Assembly: GCF_963259705.1 (NCBI RefSeq)
Contig: NC_081844.1
Location: 17,593,715 to 17,657,714, forward strand
DNA from: Myotis daubentonii
Lineage: Eukaryota > Chordata > Mammalia > Chiroptera > Vespertilionidae
Length of the DNA stretch: 64,000 bases
Direction: 5' to 3'
This document shows, piece by piece, positions 21,576 to 33,937 of this stretch (positions are counted from its first letter, which is position 1; each line of letters begins with the position of its first letter). The notes below the pieces were generated by a model. It saw nothing but the letters and a program-made list of their open reading frames with translations. It had not been told where the DNA came from and made no database searches. The position numbers were made by a program, and so were the translations under genes.

Positions 21576-22554
21576 TCCGCAGAAGATTGTAATAAGAGTT
21601 GTAGCCTTAAAGCACTCATGTTCTTTTTGTTTATTTTTCTGGTTATGGTGACTATATTTTCTGAACCAAATATCAAAACAAATGGTCTAACACATGGCAG
21701 CCATCCTGTCTTATGGCACATGAACAGAATTGTTTGCAGGCAAGATGTCCCAGAAAATGTGGATATGTGGAGTTATCCTAAGGAGGACAGTTTTTCATTT
21801 TCCTCTGTGGCCTTGTTCTGCCCCTCTGCAAAGTTCAGAACCCAAGGGGCTATCGCTATGTCTCTTTCCTAGGCCACCTATGAGCCAGTCTGTGCACACT
21901 TTGAAGATGTCTCTTCTGAGAACTGGGATTTCATTGCAAAAGTTATTTTTAGCTCTTCCAATTACAATGTGATCAATTTGTTTTTCTATAGTCTGGCCAA
22001 GAAAGAAGGTAGCCTTAGTAGAGAAATGGCTTTTCAGTAGGTTCCCTTGTTTCTCTACAGCAATGTGCTACTCATATTGGGGATAGGGTGATCCCAGTCA
22101 TAAACAAGGAGAAAAAGGCAACAGAAGCATTTCTGCTGCTATCCATCAGTCATCGGGGGCCCAAAGGTATGTGGCTGTAATTGCTGGGGACAGAGAGAGT
22201 TATGGATGCAGACTGGAGGAGGAATGGCTTTGGAAGCCGGCCTCAGTGGCCTAGTGAGGGTGCCCACAGCCCACATAAAGCGCTGTGATCGGCAAGATGA
22301 AAGTATATTCAACTGCCTGAGAAAACCACCTTCACTTTTCAGCATGGACAAGGAAAGCTCTTGGGGCATTTAAAAATGTATTTTCATGTAGGCAAAGGAT
22401 TTATCTACAAGATATTGAGCATTTGGATGGGCCCAGCCCTACACAATGCTACAGAAGAGAAAATGAAATGCAAGTCTAGAGAGACCTGGTGACTCTTTGG
22501 AGGAGAAACTTGATAAAGTGGGGACAATGTGAACTTTTAAGTGAGATAAAATGA
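21576..22554. other. No gene or repeat recognised
   Basis: Forward frames up to 115 codons (21525-21872) start inside the CA-rich repeat and show no protein family. Nothing else is supportable. Confidence 0.45.
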
Positions 22555-22735
22555 AATTCAAATTCCAGATTTGCCATGTACTAATTATGTCAACTTTGGC
22601 AAATTACTTGATTTTTACCTTGATTTTTCTATTTGTTAAGTGGACAAAACTTCCTCATAGAGTTTTTGCAAAGTCTAAGTGAGCAACGTAAGAAAAGGGC
22701 CTATTAACATCAGGGCATTTAGAAGGTACTCAACA
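22555..22735 (+). repeat. MIR SINE
   Basis: It follows MIR order: AATTCCAGATTTGCCATGTA, CTTTGGCAAATTACTTGATT and CATAGAGTTTTTGCAAAGTC, ending with AGAAGGTACTCAACAGGTG. Confidence 0.7.
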
Positions 22736-22774
22736 GGTGTCAATCACAGTGAGCCTTCGGAGACCTCGCTATTA

Positions 22775-24890
22775 AAAAACAATTGTCCCACAGCTAACAT
22801 CATTCTCAATGGTGAAGGACTCAGAGCTTTCCTCTAAGATTAGAAATGAGACAAGAGTGCAGACTTTAACTACTTGTATTCAACATAGTACCGAAAGTTC
22901 TAGCCAGAACAATTAAGCAAGAAAATTAAATAAAAGGTATCCAAATTGAAAAGGAAGAAGTAAAATTATGTTCACAGATGACATGATCTTACCTGTAGAA
23001 AACCCTAAAAATTCCACACACACAAGAAAAAAAATTAGTTAGAACTAATCAACAAATTCAGCAAATTTACAGCATAAAAAATTAAAACACAAAAATCAGT
23101 TATATTGCTATACACTAACAATGAAGAATCCAAAAAGGAAGTTAAGAAAACAATTTCATTTACGATAGCATTAAATAGAATAAAATACTTAGGAATAAAT
23201 TTTACAAAGGAGATGAAAGACTTGTACTCTGAAAACTATAAACTATTACTAAAAGAAATTGAGAAGACACCAATAAGTGGGTAGCTAGCCCATGTTCATG
23301 GACTAGAACATGAAGATGTTAATACTACCCCCAAACAATCTACAGAATCGATGTAATTTCTAACAAAATCCTAATGACATTTTTTGCAGAAATAAAAAAA
23401 TGTTAAAATTTTTATAGAGTCTCAAGGGACCCCAAATAGCCACAATAATCTTTAAAAAAAGAGCAAAGTTGAAAATTTCACACTTTTTTATTTTAAAACT
23501 TACTACAAAACCATAGTAATCAAAGCACTGTGGTATTGCCATAAAGACATATATGAAACAATGGAGGGAATAGAAAGCCCAGAAACCCTGACATATATGG
23601 TCAAATGATATGCAACATGCCATTCAGTGGGTAAAGGATGGTCTTTTCCACCAAGGATCCTGGGAAAACTGGATATGTACCATCGAAAGAATAAAGTTAG
23701 ACCCTTGCCTTATACCATAGGCAAAAATTTACTCAAAATTGACCAAACAGTAGGAGCGAAGACTATAAAACTCTTTTTAAAAACATAGAGGAAAAGCTTT
23801 ATGACATTGCATTTGGCAAGAATGTCTTGGAAATGCCATCAAACTCAAAGGAAACAAGTGGAAAAATATAAATACATTGGACTAAATCAAAATTTAAAAT
23901 GTCTGTGCATCAAAGAATGTTATAAACAGAATTAAAAGGGAACTCACAGAATCGGAGGACACATTAATATCCAGAATTTCTACAACTCAACAACAAAATC
24001 AAATAATCCAGTTAAAGGATGGGTAAAGGACTTTCCTCCAAAGACATATACAAATGGCTAATAAGCAGATGAAAAGATGCCCCATGTCACCGATCATTTC
24101 AGAAATGTAAGTCAAAACCACAATGAGCTGCTACCTTATACCCATTAAGATAACTGCTAACAAAAACAAAAAATAGCAAGTGTTATCACAGATGTGGGAA
24201 AAATGGAGTCTCTGTGCACTGTTAGCGGGAATGTAAAATAGTATACCCACTATGGAAAAGAGTATTGAGGTTCTTCAAAAAATTAAAAATAGATTTACCA
24301 TATGTTCCAGCAATCACACTTCTGGGTATATACCCAAAAGAATTGAAAGCACAGGATTTTAAAGAGATATTTACACACCCATGTTTACGGCATCACTATT
24401 GACAATTGCCAAGAGGTAGAAGCAACCTGAATGTCCATCAACAGATTGTGAAATATACATACAGTAGAATCGGTCTTAAAATGAAAGGCATTTCTGTCAC
24501 ATGCTACATATAACATGAATGAAATTTGAGTACATTATGCTAAGTGAAAAAGCCAGTCACAAAAAGACAAATACTATATGACTCAATTTATATAGATAAT
24601 CTGAGGTAGTGAAATTCATACAGATGGAAAATAAAATGGTGGTTCCCAGTGGCTAGGGGGTGAAAGGAATGGGGAGTTATTATTTAACGGCTACAAGGTT
24701 CCAGTTTTGCAAGATGAAAAGAGTTCTGGAGAAGGATGTTGGTGACGGTTGCACAACAATGTGAATGTACTTAACACCACTGAACTGTACACTTAAAAAT
24801 GGCTGAGAGAGTAAATTTTATGGTATGAGATATATCACAATTTTAAAAGAATTAAAATAAATATTAAAATTAAATAAGTTAATTCATTAA
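22775..24890 (+). mobile_element. Old L1, 5' truncated
   Basis: It reads as the second half of L1 ORF2 plus the 3' untranslated region. Landmarks are ACATCATTCTCAATGGTGAA, TTCACAGATGACATGATCTT (the reverse transcriptase FADD-like region), ATATACCCAAAAGAATTGAA, and the terminal GTTGGTGACGGTTGCACAAC and ACTGAACTGTACACTTAAAA. Many stops break the frame. The tail is A-rich. A 10-bp direct repeat TGTCAATCAC at 22738 and 24904 may or may not be its duplication. Confidence 0.88.
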
Positions 24891-24989
24891 TTAAAATAAA
24901 ACCTGTCAATCACCAGAAACAGGAGTAGTCCAAACCCCCAATACCATGGGAGGTTAAAGAATTAAGAGATATCTGGCAGCCGAGGGGAC

Positions 24990-25130
24990 TGAAGCAGTCA
25001 GAAACGGGGTGGTAGAGGATTTGTGAATGATCTGGGTAAGGGGATGAAGAGGTGAGGGGACATTCCAGACAGACAGGAGAGCATGAGCAAAGGCACATAA
25101 GAGAATGGACATGCTGCATGGAAGCAAAAC
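24990..25130 (+). repeat. Ancient mammalian repeat fragment
   Basis: GGACATTCCAGACAGACAGG and AGAGCATGAGCAAAGGCAC resemble a widespread old repeat (GCATTCCAGGCAGAGG, then AGTGCAAAGGC). The family is unresolved. Confidence 0.4.
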
Positions 25131-25666
25131 AGAAAGGACTAGCCCAGACATATGAAGCGGAGTGTAAAGCTGGGAAATAAGGAGAAAAAATTATAGAATC
25201 AGAGGGTAGATGGACGTGAATAACACCCAATGGCAGAGTCGCTGAACTGGGCTCCCTGGCCTGGCCCCACCCCTCTCTCAGCAATGAAGGACCCAAGGAA
25301 AGGTGAGGTCACGGGTAAGCAGGGCCTATCACAAGGCCAGGAAGAGAAGGAGAGAGAAGCGAGGGAGAGAGGCAAACCTAGCAGATCTGACACCTAACGC
25401 AGGCTGTGTTTTAAGTGATTTTCAGTAAATATAATGCAATGAAATGAATATATTTTGTGTATAATTAACAATTTGGACTCACCAAATAAAAATTCTTGAA
25501 TCTTCCAGTTCTCTCATTTTACTATTTTAAATTATGACCACAAAAATTCCAAGGGATCACAGAGAATTACATAATTGAAGTGGCTCAAGTTATATTTTTT
25601 TTTCATTTTTACAGTCATGGTGCTATAATTGTTTATTTTTTTATCCACTGTATAAACACAAAAATA
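25131..25666. other. No gene recognised
   Basis: This is unique-looking DNA. The 128-codon reverse frame at 24910-25296 overlaps ancient repeat and is not called. Confidence 0.45.
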
Positions 25667-25674
25667 AGTACTAC

Positions 25675-25923
25675 AGCCCTGGCTGGGTGGCTCGGTTGGT
25701 TGGAGTGGCATCCCATACACCAAAAATGTGTGGGTTTGATTCCAAGTCAGGGCACATACCTAGGTTTCAGGTTCGATCCCCAGTCAGCACACCTATGGGA
25801 GGCAACCCATCAATGTTTCTCTCTCACATTGATGTTTCTCTTTCTTTCCTCCACTTACTCTCTCTCTAAAAATCAATAAAAACATATCCTCAGGTGAGGA
25901 TTAAAAACCAACAAAAAGACTAT
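25675..25923 (+). mobile_element. tRNA-derived bat SINE, Ves-related
   Basis: The head is AGCCCTGGCTGGGTGGCTCGG, with GGTTTGATTCC and GGTTCGATCCCC boxes. A GGCAACCCATCAATGTTTCTC segment, repeated GATGTTTCTC, CT tract and AATCAATAAAAAC tail follow. A 7-bp repeat GTACTAC at 25668-25674 and 25924-25930 is the likely duplication. Confidence 0.88.
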
Positions 25924-25930
25924 GTACTAC

Positions 25931-26979
25931 CACCAACTGTGTGCTGGGAACAAGTTTGAATGATTTGTAACTGTTATATATTCACTCTGGAAATAAACAA
26001 ATATAGTCACCCTACATACGTCAGGGGCTGGCTGTACTACTGAGTTCTACAAATTAACTTCCATGTGGAATGCAATATTTGTTAAGAGAAAAGAAATTTT
26101 TAAAATGTCCTAGTTGAAGCTCACATATATATTATTAAAACTCAGTAGTAACTGCAACAATAATTTAAATTGTAGACCAATAAAAGAATTGTTGAAAGGA
26201 GGAGTATTTTATCACTGACATTGACTAGAATTGCCAGTGTATGGTGATAACAAAATGTTGAGCAATTCCTAGTCAGTGTTATTATTATTTTTAAGTTCCT
26301 TGCAGACAAAACACCCCGTTATTTCCTATACCCAGGGCAGACCGCTGCCACTGGTATAACACTCAAGGGGAAATTAATTAGATGATGCAGAAGAGGCGAG
26401 TTAGTATTAGTAGCCAACTTTCACCATGCAAAGCAGCTTAGCTACACTTCTTACCCTTCCAATGACAGCGCTCCACTGGCCTTAGGAGTTATTTCCACTT
26501 GAACTTCTATCAATTCATTCAGAATAGCTCCTAATTTCCTGGCTAATTCCTGGGCTAATAGGCACAGCAGGAAAGCACACATAGCAAGTTTATGTGTTTA
26601 TGCTTTGATTTCCAAAGCTAATGGTTTATTTAACTAGCAGGTTATTTCTTGATTACAAGCCCCTCGTAGGCTGAAATTGTGTTTGTATTTCACAAATTGA
26701 ATTTCACAACGCTTGCATTTCAAAACAATGTGTCAAGTTCAGCTCATTCTTACACCAATGTTTGTAATCAAAGCACAAGGAGTGAGCTTCTATTTGTAAA
26801 TAAAGCTGCAAATAACCTTAGCTATTAGAGGAGAAGAATAACTCTATGTACATTCATTCTACAGATGTTTACATAGAGCACAATGTACTGAAGGCATGAG
26901 ATACGGAACTGATTAAACTACCACCACAGCCTCAACAACAAAACTGTAATGTGTGCAGCTTGTTCAGCACCTTTAGGAA
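25931..26979. other. AT-rich unique stretch, possibly conserved
   Basis: From about 26320 to 26830 there is no visible repeat, and the sequence is rich in words such as TAATTCCTGGGCTAAT, CTAATGGTTTATTTAAC and TTTGTAATCAAAGCAC. The look is that of conserved non-coding DNA, but this is inference from composition only. No coding frame is convincing. Confidence 0.3.
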
Positions 26980-27168
26980 ATATATATATTATTGATTTCA
27001 GAGAGGAAGGAGAGGGAGAGAGCGATAGAAACATCAATATGAGAGAGAATCATTGATTGACTGCCTTCTGCATGCCCCACACTGGGGATCGAGCCTTGAC
27101 CAGTTATCTAACCATGACCTCCTGGTTCATAGGTTGACGATCAATCACTGAGCTACACTGGCCAGACA
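26980..27168 (-). mobile_element. Ves SINE, reverse
   Basis: From left to right: an AT-rich tail, GATTTCAGAGAGGAAGGAGA, GAGAATCATTGATTGACTGC, GGGGATCGAGCC, ACCTCCTGGTTCATAGG and the head complement ending ACACTGGCC. Confidence 0.92.
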
Positions 27169-30100
27169 GGGAACTCTTACATGTGTCCTATAAGAGCACC
27201 TGTGGCTGCCCCAGGCTTTGAGTAATCACACCAACAGACCTGGCTGTTTTGTGTCCAGTTCTGATACCTCTGATTCCCATTTTTTTTCTCACTGATGCCA
27301 CCCTTTCAGACTGATGATTAAGATGCATATTTTTTAATTCCAGTTTGACATCCAACTCAATCTTTCAGAGCTTTCTAGTTCTATGATCTGCAGCATGTGA
27401 TTCTGCTTAATCTCAACCTTGCTTCCAAGACCCCAGGGTTGAGGGTAATTCAGACATGACATGTGTAACTAATACACTGATGGATGGAAGTACAGTCATG
27501 GTGGAGGGTGGAGTCAAAGAAATTGCAGCTCTATGCAGGCAACATCAGTAAGTTCAGTCCCATCAAAATCCAGCAAATATTTATTGAGCATCTAATATGT
27601 GCCAAGCAACAGGCTACGTTCTAAAGATGCAGCAACATTTTTTTTTTAATCAGGCTTCTATCCTCTGAATATAATAGTCTTCATGGGAATCAAATATTAA
27701 AGCTACCACTGTTTTTTATTACCAAAAGGGAGATACAGGCTATAATGGGAATATAAAACAACAGGATTTAACTTATACTGCGGATTGCCACCAGGAAGTC
27801 CTCTAAAGGAAATATGACATAAGCTAAATGTGACACTTGCGTAGAAGATTAGCTGGTGGAAAATGATAGTAAAACAAAGGGAACAGCAAAGGTTGAAAAC
27901 ATGACATCTTCGGGGGAAATAGAGAAATTCCACCATGAGTGGAGATGGAGATAAGAGGAGAAGAATGGTAACAACAGGTGGTTTGGTCTGACTGGAGTAT
28001 TGAGTGCAGTGCGTAAGGATGAAGCTAGATAACTAGGCAGAGATCAGATCAAAAAGTATCTGGACAGACATGTCCTGAAATGATGGGGAGAGAGGCAGTG
28101 AAGGGCTTTAATTAGGAAAATTCACAAGTGAATTTATGCTTCAGGGAATTTACTCCAGTGGCAGTAGAAAGAATTGATTCAAACCCAGTTAGAATCCTTC
28201 TACACTCTCAAGGAAAAAGATGGGGAGGGCTAAAGCCATGGGGAAGATGAAAGGAAAGGAAAATTTTGAGAATTTTTCCAAAGCTAGAACTGACATAACT
28301 TAATGACTCATCCTTTGGATGAAAGGTATGAAACAAGAAGGTAACGATGATGCTCAGAATCCAGGCTTGAGTGATGGAGTTGATTCTGTGACCTTTCATC
28401 CGAAGAACACATATTGGAAAGGAAGGAGTTTTGAGTTCAGTACTGAACACTTTTTTATTTGTGCTGTTTTGGGCCATGTAGCAAGTTATTAGGTGTGTTG
28501 TACTAGAGCTCAAGAGACGGGTCTTTTGAGAGAAAAATCACAGTCATAAAAATAAGTGTGCAATTTCTCAGGGAATATGTAAATTAAGAAAAGCCAGAAA
28601 ATGGTTCAGAAAGCATCCTTCTGTGCAGAGTGAGAAGAGGAGATATTCAAGCTACCTCAGAGGAAGAGGGAGGGCGAGAAGAATAGGTGAGACATGCACA
28701 AAAGCCAATGGAGAGGAGGTGAGAACTACCGGTTCAAATGAGAGGTCAAATTGCATGAAGAGAGAGGAGGATTTGGCAATTAGGGAAGAGGTCAAGGGAG
28801 CCTATACCAGACTGCCTTCAGGAGTCTTCCTTTAGGGAAAGTTATGGGTGCACAGGACCATGGTCCACATAATGTGATAAAATCAACCAGATTGAAGCAT
28901 GGAATGAAGCAGAGCAAAAGGAAGCCATGGGTGGAGAGTGGAGTGTTGGAATTTCATGTTGCAGGGGTGGAGCCCATCAACATGTGATCTTGGGAGGGAG
29001 ATGTGATGGGGGTGGGTGTCAATCACTGAACTGAGGTCAGGAAATTCCCAAAACAGGCACCACAGTCATTCCAAATGGAAGCAGAAGTGGGTGGAGAGGA
29101 AGACTCTTGGACAGGGGTCATCACTGTTGAAGAATGTGAAGGATTAAACCTGAAGATTGGTGGAGAGGTGAGAGAAAGGGGGCAGGTAGTGGTGGAACAT
29201 ATGCATCTCTGGAGGAGGGTTTTGCAAGAGGTGGGGCATGAGTAAACCTCCGTGGCAGCAGAGATAAGTGTCGGAAAGGTTACCAATGTTCCCAGTTCGT
29301 GACTGAGGTCTCAAAAGGATGAGCAAGTTCCACCCGAGAGGCTGCAAGCACAGTGGCATCACCAAGGACAGTGCCCGACTTCACTTAGGAGACATTGAAC
29401 ATATTTTAAAATGTATTTGTAATGGAGCAAAATTCCAGAAGGAAAAGCAGGAAGAGTTTAGACAGAGGTCAGAAGTTCAGGAAGCAGGAAGCCAAAGAAG
29501 AGGGCAGCAGATGAGTAAGCACAGGAAATGGTGTCATGAATTGTCAGGTGTGGAACTGGTGGCATAAGTTCTGAAATTCCTCTTTCTCAGTCATGCTGAG
29601 TTGAGACACAGGGAGAATTTACAGATTTGCTCAGCTTGTCCTTGCCCTGGGAAGCAGCCTGTTTGATCATGGGCATATCATATCTTTACGGCTGGATGGC
29701 ATTCATCTCATGAACGTAGCTCTGTATATCCCAAGCTTGTGCTCTACTCCAAAAGCATGTTTCTACATCCACTTCTTACTCATGTTAACATCTTACCCAG
29801 ACGTGAGGTTTCATAGTCAATTTGACTGGAGGAATTGCCATAAAAATTATAGATAAGATGAACACAGCTTCAAGATTCTTGGCCCACAAACGCGACCGAA
29901 ATCACATTATTTCTTCCCTTTGTTTAACCTAAATGAAAAGATATTTTGACATTTCAGTGAGCTGCTCCCATTTTAAAAAAAATTAATCTGAGAAATTTTC
30001 TTCCATTCTCTCAACATTGGGAGAGTTCCATTTTTCTTTCTGATTTTATTAGCTGCCAGAACACACACACACAAAAAACCTTTCATTTTCCTCTCCAACC

Positions 30101-30929
30101 ACCCACTTGGTATCTTTTATGCTTCGGCAATCCACACAGATCACTCCCTCAGCATGGCTGCCTCATTAAGGAATACAGAGAAAGGGACTCAGCCTCACCT
30201 CCCATGGGAACAAACAGAGCAGCCACGCAGCCAATCCCTGGGGTTTGCAAGGGAAATGGCTTTAACCCAGCCCTGCACGAAGCAGCCCTCGCATAGGGGC
30301 TGAAGCATGTCCACATGACAGAATCTGCTTAGGTTCAATGGTAAGGCCCTTGGACAGACAGCGAGTGGGAAGCAGGGGAGAGAAGGCAGAAGAGATAACC
30401 GGAACCTCATTATTGTCATCATTGGCAAGCTTGCCTGCTTCTTCCTTCCTAATGGAGTATGAAATGGGAGACACACCATCCCGTTAATCAGCATAGCATT
30501 TGGCTTGAGTGGCATCACTTCGGTGCCCAGGGCCTGCATCCCAGGCCAGTGTGAGAAGCCACAATGGTCTGTGTTGGGACTTGGGGAGATTATGACGGGA
30601 GGGGAAGCCTTTCCTGGCTCAGCACCCATGAGTCAGCCTATCTTCAATCTCTTTGCATTTATCTCAGGGATTGGATTCCATCACACTGAGAAGGGCCTTC
30701 AGCGCTAGTGAGGCTGTCAGGGTGCCTGAAATTATCACAGGCTAAAGACATTGGAGTTCCCGAGCTTAAAACCATATAAGCTGTCCTCTAAATCTTAGAA
30801 AAATGACACGAGCTTCAGACTGGATAGGCTTTTTTTATTAAGATGAAAGAGTTACAGTCTAGGAGCTGTGGCAGGACCTTGGAGAGCACTCTGCTACTGA
30901 GTGCTCAATGATTCTGCGCAGGTTGTGGA
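27169..30929. other. Unique and ancient repeat DNA, no gene
   Basis: A fragment with CAAATATTTATTGAGCATC, then ATATGTGCCAAGCAACAG (27570-27620), is an old repeat. The purine-rich part at 27940-29570 looks like very old repeat with GGAGAGAGGCAGTGAAGGGC, but I cannot name it. The part at 30180-30710 is repeat-free and may be conserved non-coding DNA. Frames of up to 144 codons (30195-30629, reverse) have no family signature. Confidence 0.4.
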
Positions 30930-31080
30930 ATGAGGCAGAACGGAGTGGAGTTCTGGCTCCCCCGCTTTCTCACTGTGAGATCTTGGACTGGTTATTTAGG
31001 TAATAGCAATAATTATCTATAACCCATAAACAAGTGTTAAGGGTTAGATTAGGTAAAATAATATATGTAAGATGCCCGGG
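30930..31080 (+). repeat. MIR SINE
   Basis: It has GTGGAGTTCTGGCTCC, TTCTCACTGTGAGATCTTGG and a following A/T-rich core, in MIR order. Confidence 0.6.
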
Positions 31081-31314
31081 AAAAAAATATATTTTGTATA
31101 GTGCCTCTTATTTTTAGATTATCTCCTGCTCTCTGGGAAGACTCCGAAGAGTGAAATTTGGAATGTAAGCTTGTTTGGAAGGTAAAGGGGGGTAGAGGCC
31201 AGGAGAGGGAACAGTATCTGTGGGAAGAGTGTAGGAAGAACACTTCAGGATAGGAATTGGCTGCTGTTCAAAAGTGATGGTGAATAAAGGCCAAGTAGAG
31301 GAGATCATTAAGGA

Positions 31315-31440
31315 CATGAGGGTTTGAATTCTGGCTTGGCTACTTTTTAGTTGTTTGGCCTAGGGCAAGTTACACAGCTTCTCTCTATCTCCTTTACTCA
31401 CCCACAAAAGAGAAATTATAAGAGTACCTGCCGCATAGGT
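31315..31440 (+). repeat. MIR SINE
   Basis: It has GGTTTGAATTCTGGCTTGGC, GGCCTAGGGCAAGTTACACA and AGAGTACCTGCCGCATAGG, in MIR order. Confidence 0.75.
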
Positions 31441-31555
31441 AGGAAGACCAAATAGTTTTATCCTTCAAACAAGGATTTTTAAGAGTAAAATGAGGCACTA
31501 TTGATAATTATGCTGGAATAACTTGTACAAATCAAAATATCCTGGTCATGGGGTT
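31441..31555. repeat. Unnamed ancient repeat, copy 1
   Basis: AGTTTTATCCTTCAAACAAG, GAGGCACTATTGATAATTAT and CTGGAATA match in order, with changes, the stretch at 52630-52752. The two are therefore copies of one old interspersed repeat. Confidence 0.5.
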
Positions 31556-31644
31556 GGAAGTCTTAAGTGACCTAGTTCTTGAATATGTTTTGATCCATGC
31601 CTGTCATGTTGCAAGTACTCAACAAATGTTGCATTCATGTTTAC

Positions 31645-31825
31645 TAGTGAGTTTATCTTGTCAAGTCACTAAACCTATCTAAGTCATTTCCTTGTTTAAA
31701 AAATAGGGATAATAGTAGTACCTACAACTTGGCATCATTGTTAAGGATTAATTGGAATATTGCATATGAAGCACTTGCCACAGTTCTTGACATATAGTAG
31801 ATACTGAAAATTAGCTATTATTACT
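31645..31825 (+). repeat. MIR SINE
   Basis: It has TCAAGTCACTAAACCTATCT, AATAGGGATAATAGTAGTAC, AAGGATTAATTGGAATATTG and ATATAGTAGATACTGAAAAT, in MIR order. Confidence 0.8.
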
Positions 31826-32034
31826 GAGTTCAGGGTCAGGGATCAGATGAGAGGAATAGGAAGTCTACACCTTCTGAAATTGCTCTTTCTCAGTCAGTGT
31901 AGAGTTGATAATTCACTCATTTTCTAAGTGTTGGTCCTGGCCATTAAAAGAAGCTTGAAGGGAAATTTAGATAGAAAAAGTGAATTGTTACTTTAGTTAA
32001 TAGTGGTGAGTATAATGTAAGAAAAGGGGCACTG

Positions 32035-32210
32035 ATTTAGAAGTCAAAAGTTCTCTGTCCCAGTCCCAGATTCATAGCTACTAACTGCATGGTTTTTAAC
32101 AGGTCACTTAACCTTTAGAAGTTACAGTTTTCTTATCTGTAAAATAAAGGAACTTTATTTATTATCTGTAAATAAACTCTGCATTTCTCAGGATTGCTAT
32201 GTGTACCAGC
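32035..32210 (+). repeat. MIR SINE
   Basis: It has AACAGGTCACTTAACCTTTA and TTCTTATCTGTAAAATAAAG, in MIR order. The 5' part is weak. Confidence 0.7.
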
Positions 32211-32763
32211 TCTAAGTAAACTGTAAAACATATGAGAATGGATGAGACTATATTTGATAATGATACCTTTTACTTTAGCCCCACCCTGGCTAATGAAGCA
32301 TTTCCCACTCTTTTGTTGTTGTGCTTTCTGAAGAAAATGAGGAGTAAAGTAACAAATTATCTTCTTTATCCACACACCCCATAAAGGATGCTTGCTACTT
32401 TCAATTCTCCTCCATTTGATACTGCTGCCCAGTTAATGTACTTCTAACAGATTGAGGAGCACTCTAGGCTACAGAAAATCATCCTACCATCATGTTCAGT
32501 TACTCAAGCTGCTTCCTTTTCTCTTCACCCCTATTCCATTTAGCCCATGCTTCTACACCACCACCACCACTGCTCCAAACCTATCCCATTTATGGAGGGC
32601 CAATTAAATTACTTCCTCTCAACATGAACATTTGTATATCTAAAATTCACATTTTAATTATGATTAGGTCTGGGTTAAGTTCAGATATGTGCTGAAAACA
32701 TCATTTCCCATTATACCATTAACCAGGCTCATTCTTTCACACTTCCAAGCATATAAATCTTGG
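32211..32763. other. No gene or repeat recognised
   Basis: This is unique-looking DNA. A small CCA/CAC repeat at 32558-32572 is the only local feature. Confidence 0.45.
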
Positions 32764-32780
32764 GTATGCACGCACGTGCG

Positions 32781-32825
<45 letters not shown>

Positions 32826-32827
32826 AC
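32764..32827. repeat. Alternating purine-pyrimidine (CG/CA) tract
   Basis: Sixty-four bases alternate purine and pyrimidine without a break: GTATGCACGCACGTGCGCG, then (CG)n and (CA)n to 32827. The CG-rich core is the kind of sequence able to adopt Z-DNA. It is also a compound microsatellite. Confidence 0.95.
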
Positions 32828-33157
32828 TACAAGACCTTAGCAAGCAAAACAACCTGATGGACAAGAAGGGATTTCCATATGTAGCTTATTATTAATAGAC
32901 CTTTTGACTAAAAAAAAAATATAAATTAATTCCAAGCCTGTGTTGGCCCCTACTCCATCTTACTTTCTTATACATTATCTTCCTCCCCATTTTCTCCGCA
33001 AGTCAGTATCAGACCAATAAGGGAAAGTTCTCTGTGGGGTCTCAGACTCCCTTATTTGAAAAAGGTTAGAACATTCTTGTCACTCTCAGTAACAAGGTAG
33101 AGTGTCAGGAAGATGGGGCTTGATCTTAGTAAATACACAGAGCTTGGTCCTAGGGTT
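32828..33157. other. No gene recognised
   Basis: This is a short unique stretch between the CG/CA tract and the next Ves. Nothing is supportable. Confidence 0.45.
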
Positions 33158-33176
33158 AGAATCTGTAGTGGCTCAT

Positions 33177-33395
33177 CCCTGACCTGTTTGGCTCAGTGGA
33201 CAGAGCGTCGGCCTGCGGACTGAAGGGTCCCAGGTTCGACTCCGGTCAAGGGCATGTACCTTGGTTGAGGGAACATCCCCAGTAGGGGGTTGTGCAGGAG
33301 GCGGCTGATCGATGTTTCTCTCTCATTGATGTTTCTAACTCTCTATCCCTCTCCCTTCCTCTCTGTAAAAAATCAATAAAATATATTTTTTTAAA
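33177..33395 (+). mobile_element. Ves SINE, younger subfamily
   Basis: It has the head CCCTGACCTGTTTGGCTCAG, B box GGTTCGACTCC, GGGCATGTACCTTGGTTG and CTCTATCCCTCTCCCTTCC with an AAAAAATCAATAAAATAT tail. A 19-bp target duplication (33158-33176 and 33396-33414) differs at two positions, both transitions. Confidence 0.96.
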
Positions 33396-33414
33396 AGAAT
33401 TTGTAATGGCTCAT

Positions 33415-33869
33415 CTGGATGAGGCAAGATGTTTCAAAGCAATCTACATTTTTTCTTGAAAATGTGTCATTTTATTTTATGTTGTTGTATTAGAATTGAA
33501 GAGCCTAATTTTTGTGACTTGGGTAGTGAGGTACCCAGGAACAGAACCACATACTTTAAAAAAAAAATGCTTTCAACAAGTCTGGGTTTTAACTCTCACC
33601 TTCAAATTAGTTCATCTATCAGCTAGACCACAGGAAAAGCAATGGGTTTCCTACATTATGGGTAGGAGTATAGAGCCACAACTGTGCAACTGGCAGTAGA
33701 ATTACCGGCCCCAGCAGGCCACCTTCCAAAGTGTGCATTGTTGTAGAGAACATCCAAAGGCTAAGAATTAGCCTGCCAACCTTTCAGCACCGCGGACAGA
33801 TCACCAACACCTGGCAGTTGGCGCTTTAAACTTAAGTCTGTATAGCACATTTCCAATGAGAAAACTCTA

Positions 33870-33872
<3 letters not shown>
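33415..33872. other. No gene or repeat recognised
   Basis: This is unique-looking DNA with short frames only. Confidence 0.45.

Positions 33873-33937
<65 letters not shown>
33873..33937. repeat. (GA)n microsatellite
   Basis: An almost pure AG dinucleotide run with one AA interruption. No SINE landmarks adjoin it, unlike the GA run at 3689. Confidence 0.95.

Noticed and set aside
22738..24913. 10-bp direct repeat TGTCAATCAC as duplication of the old L1
   Set aside because: The left copy lies in MIR-like sequence and about 25 bp before recognisable L1, so it may be coincidence. Not used to set boundaries.
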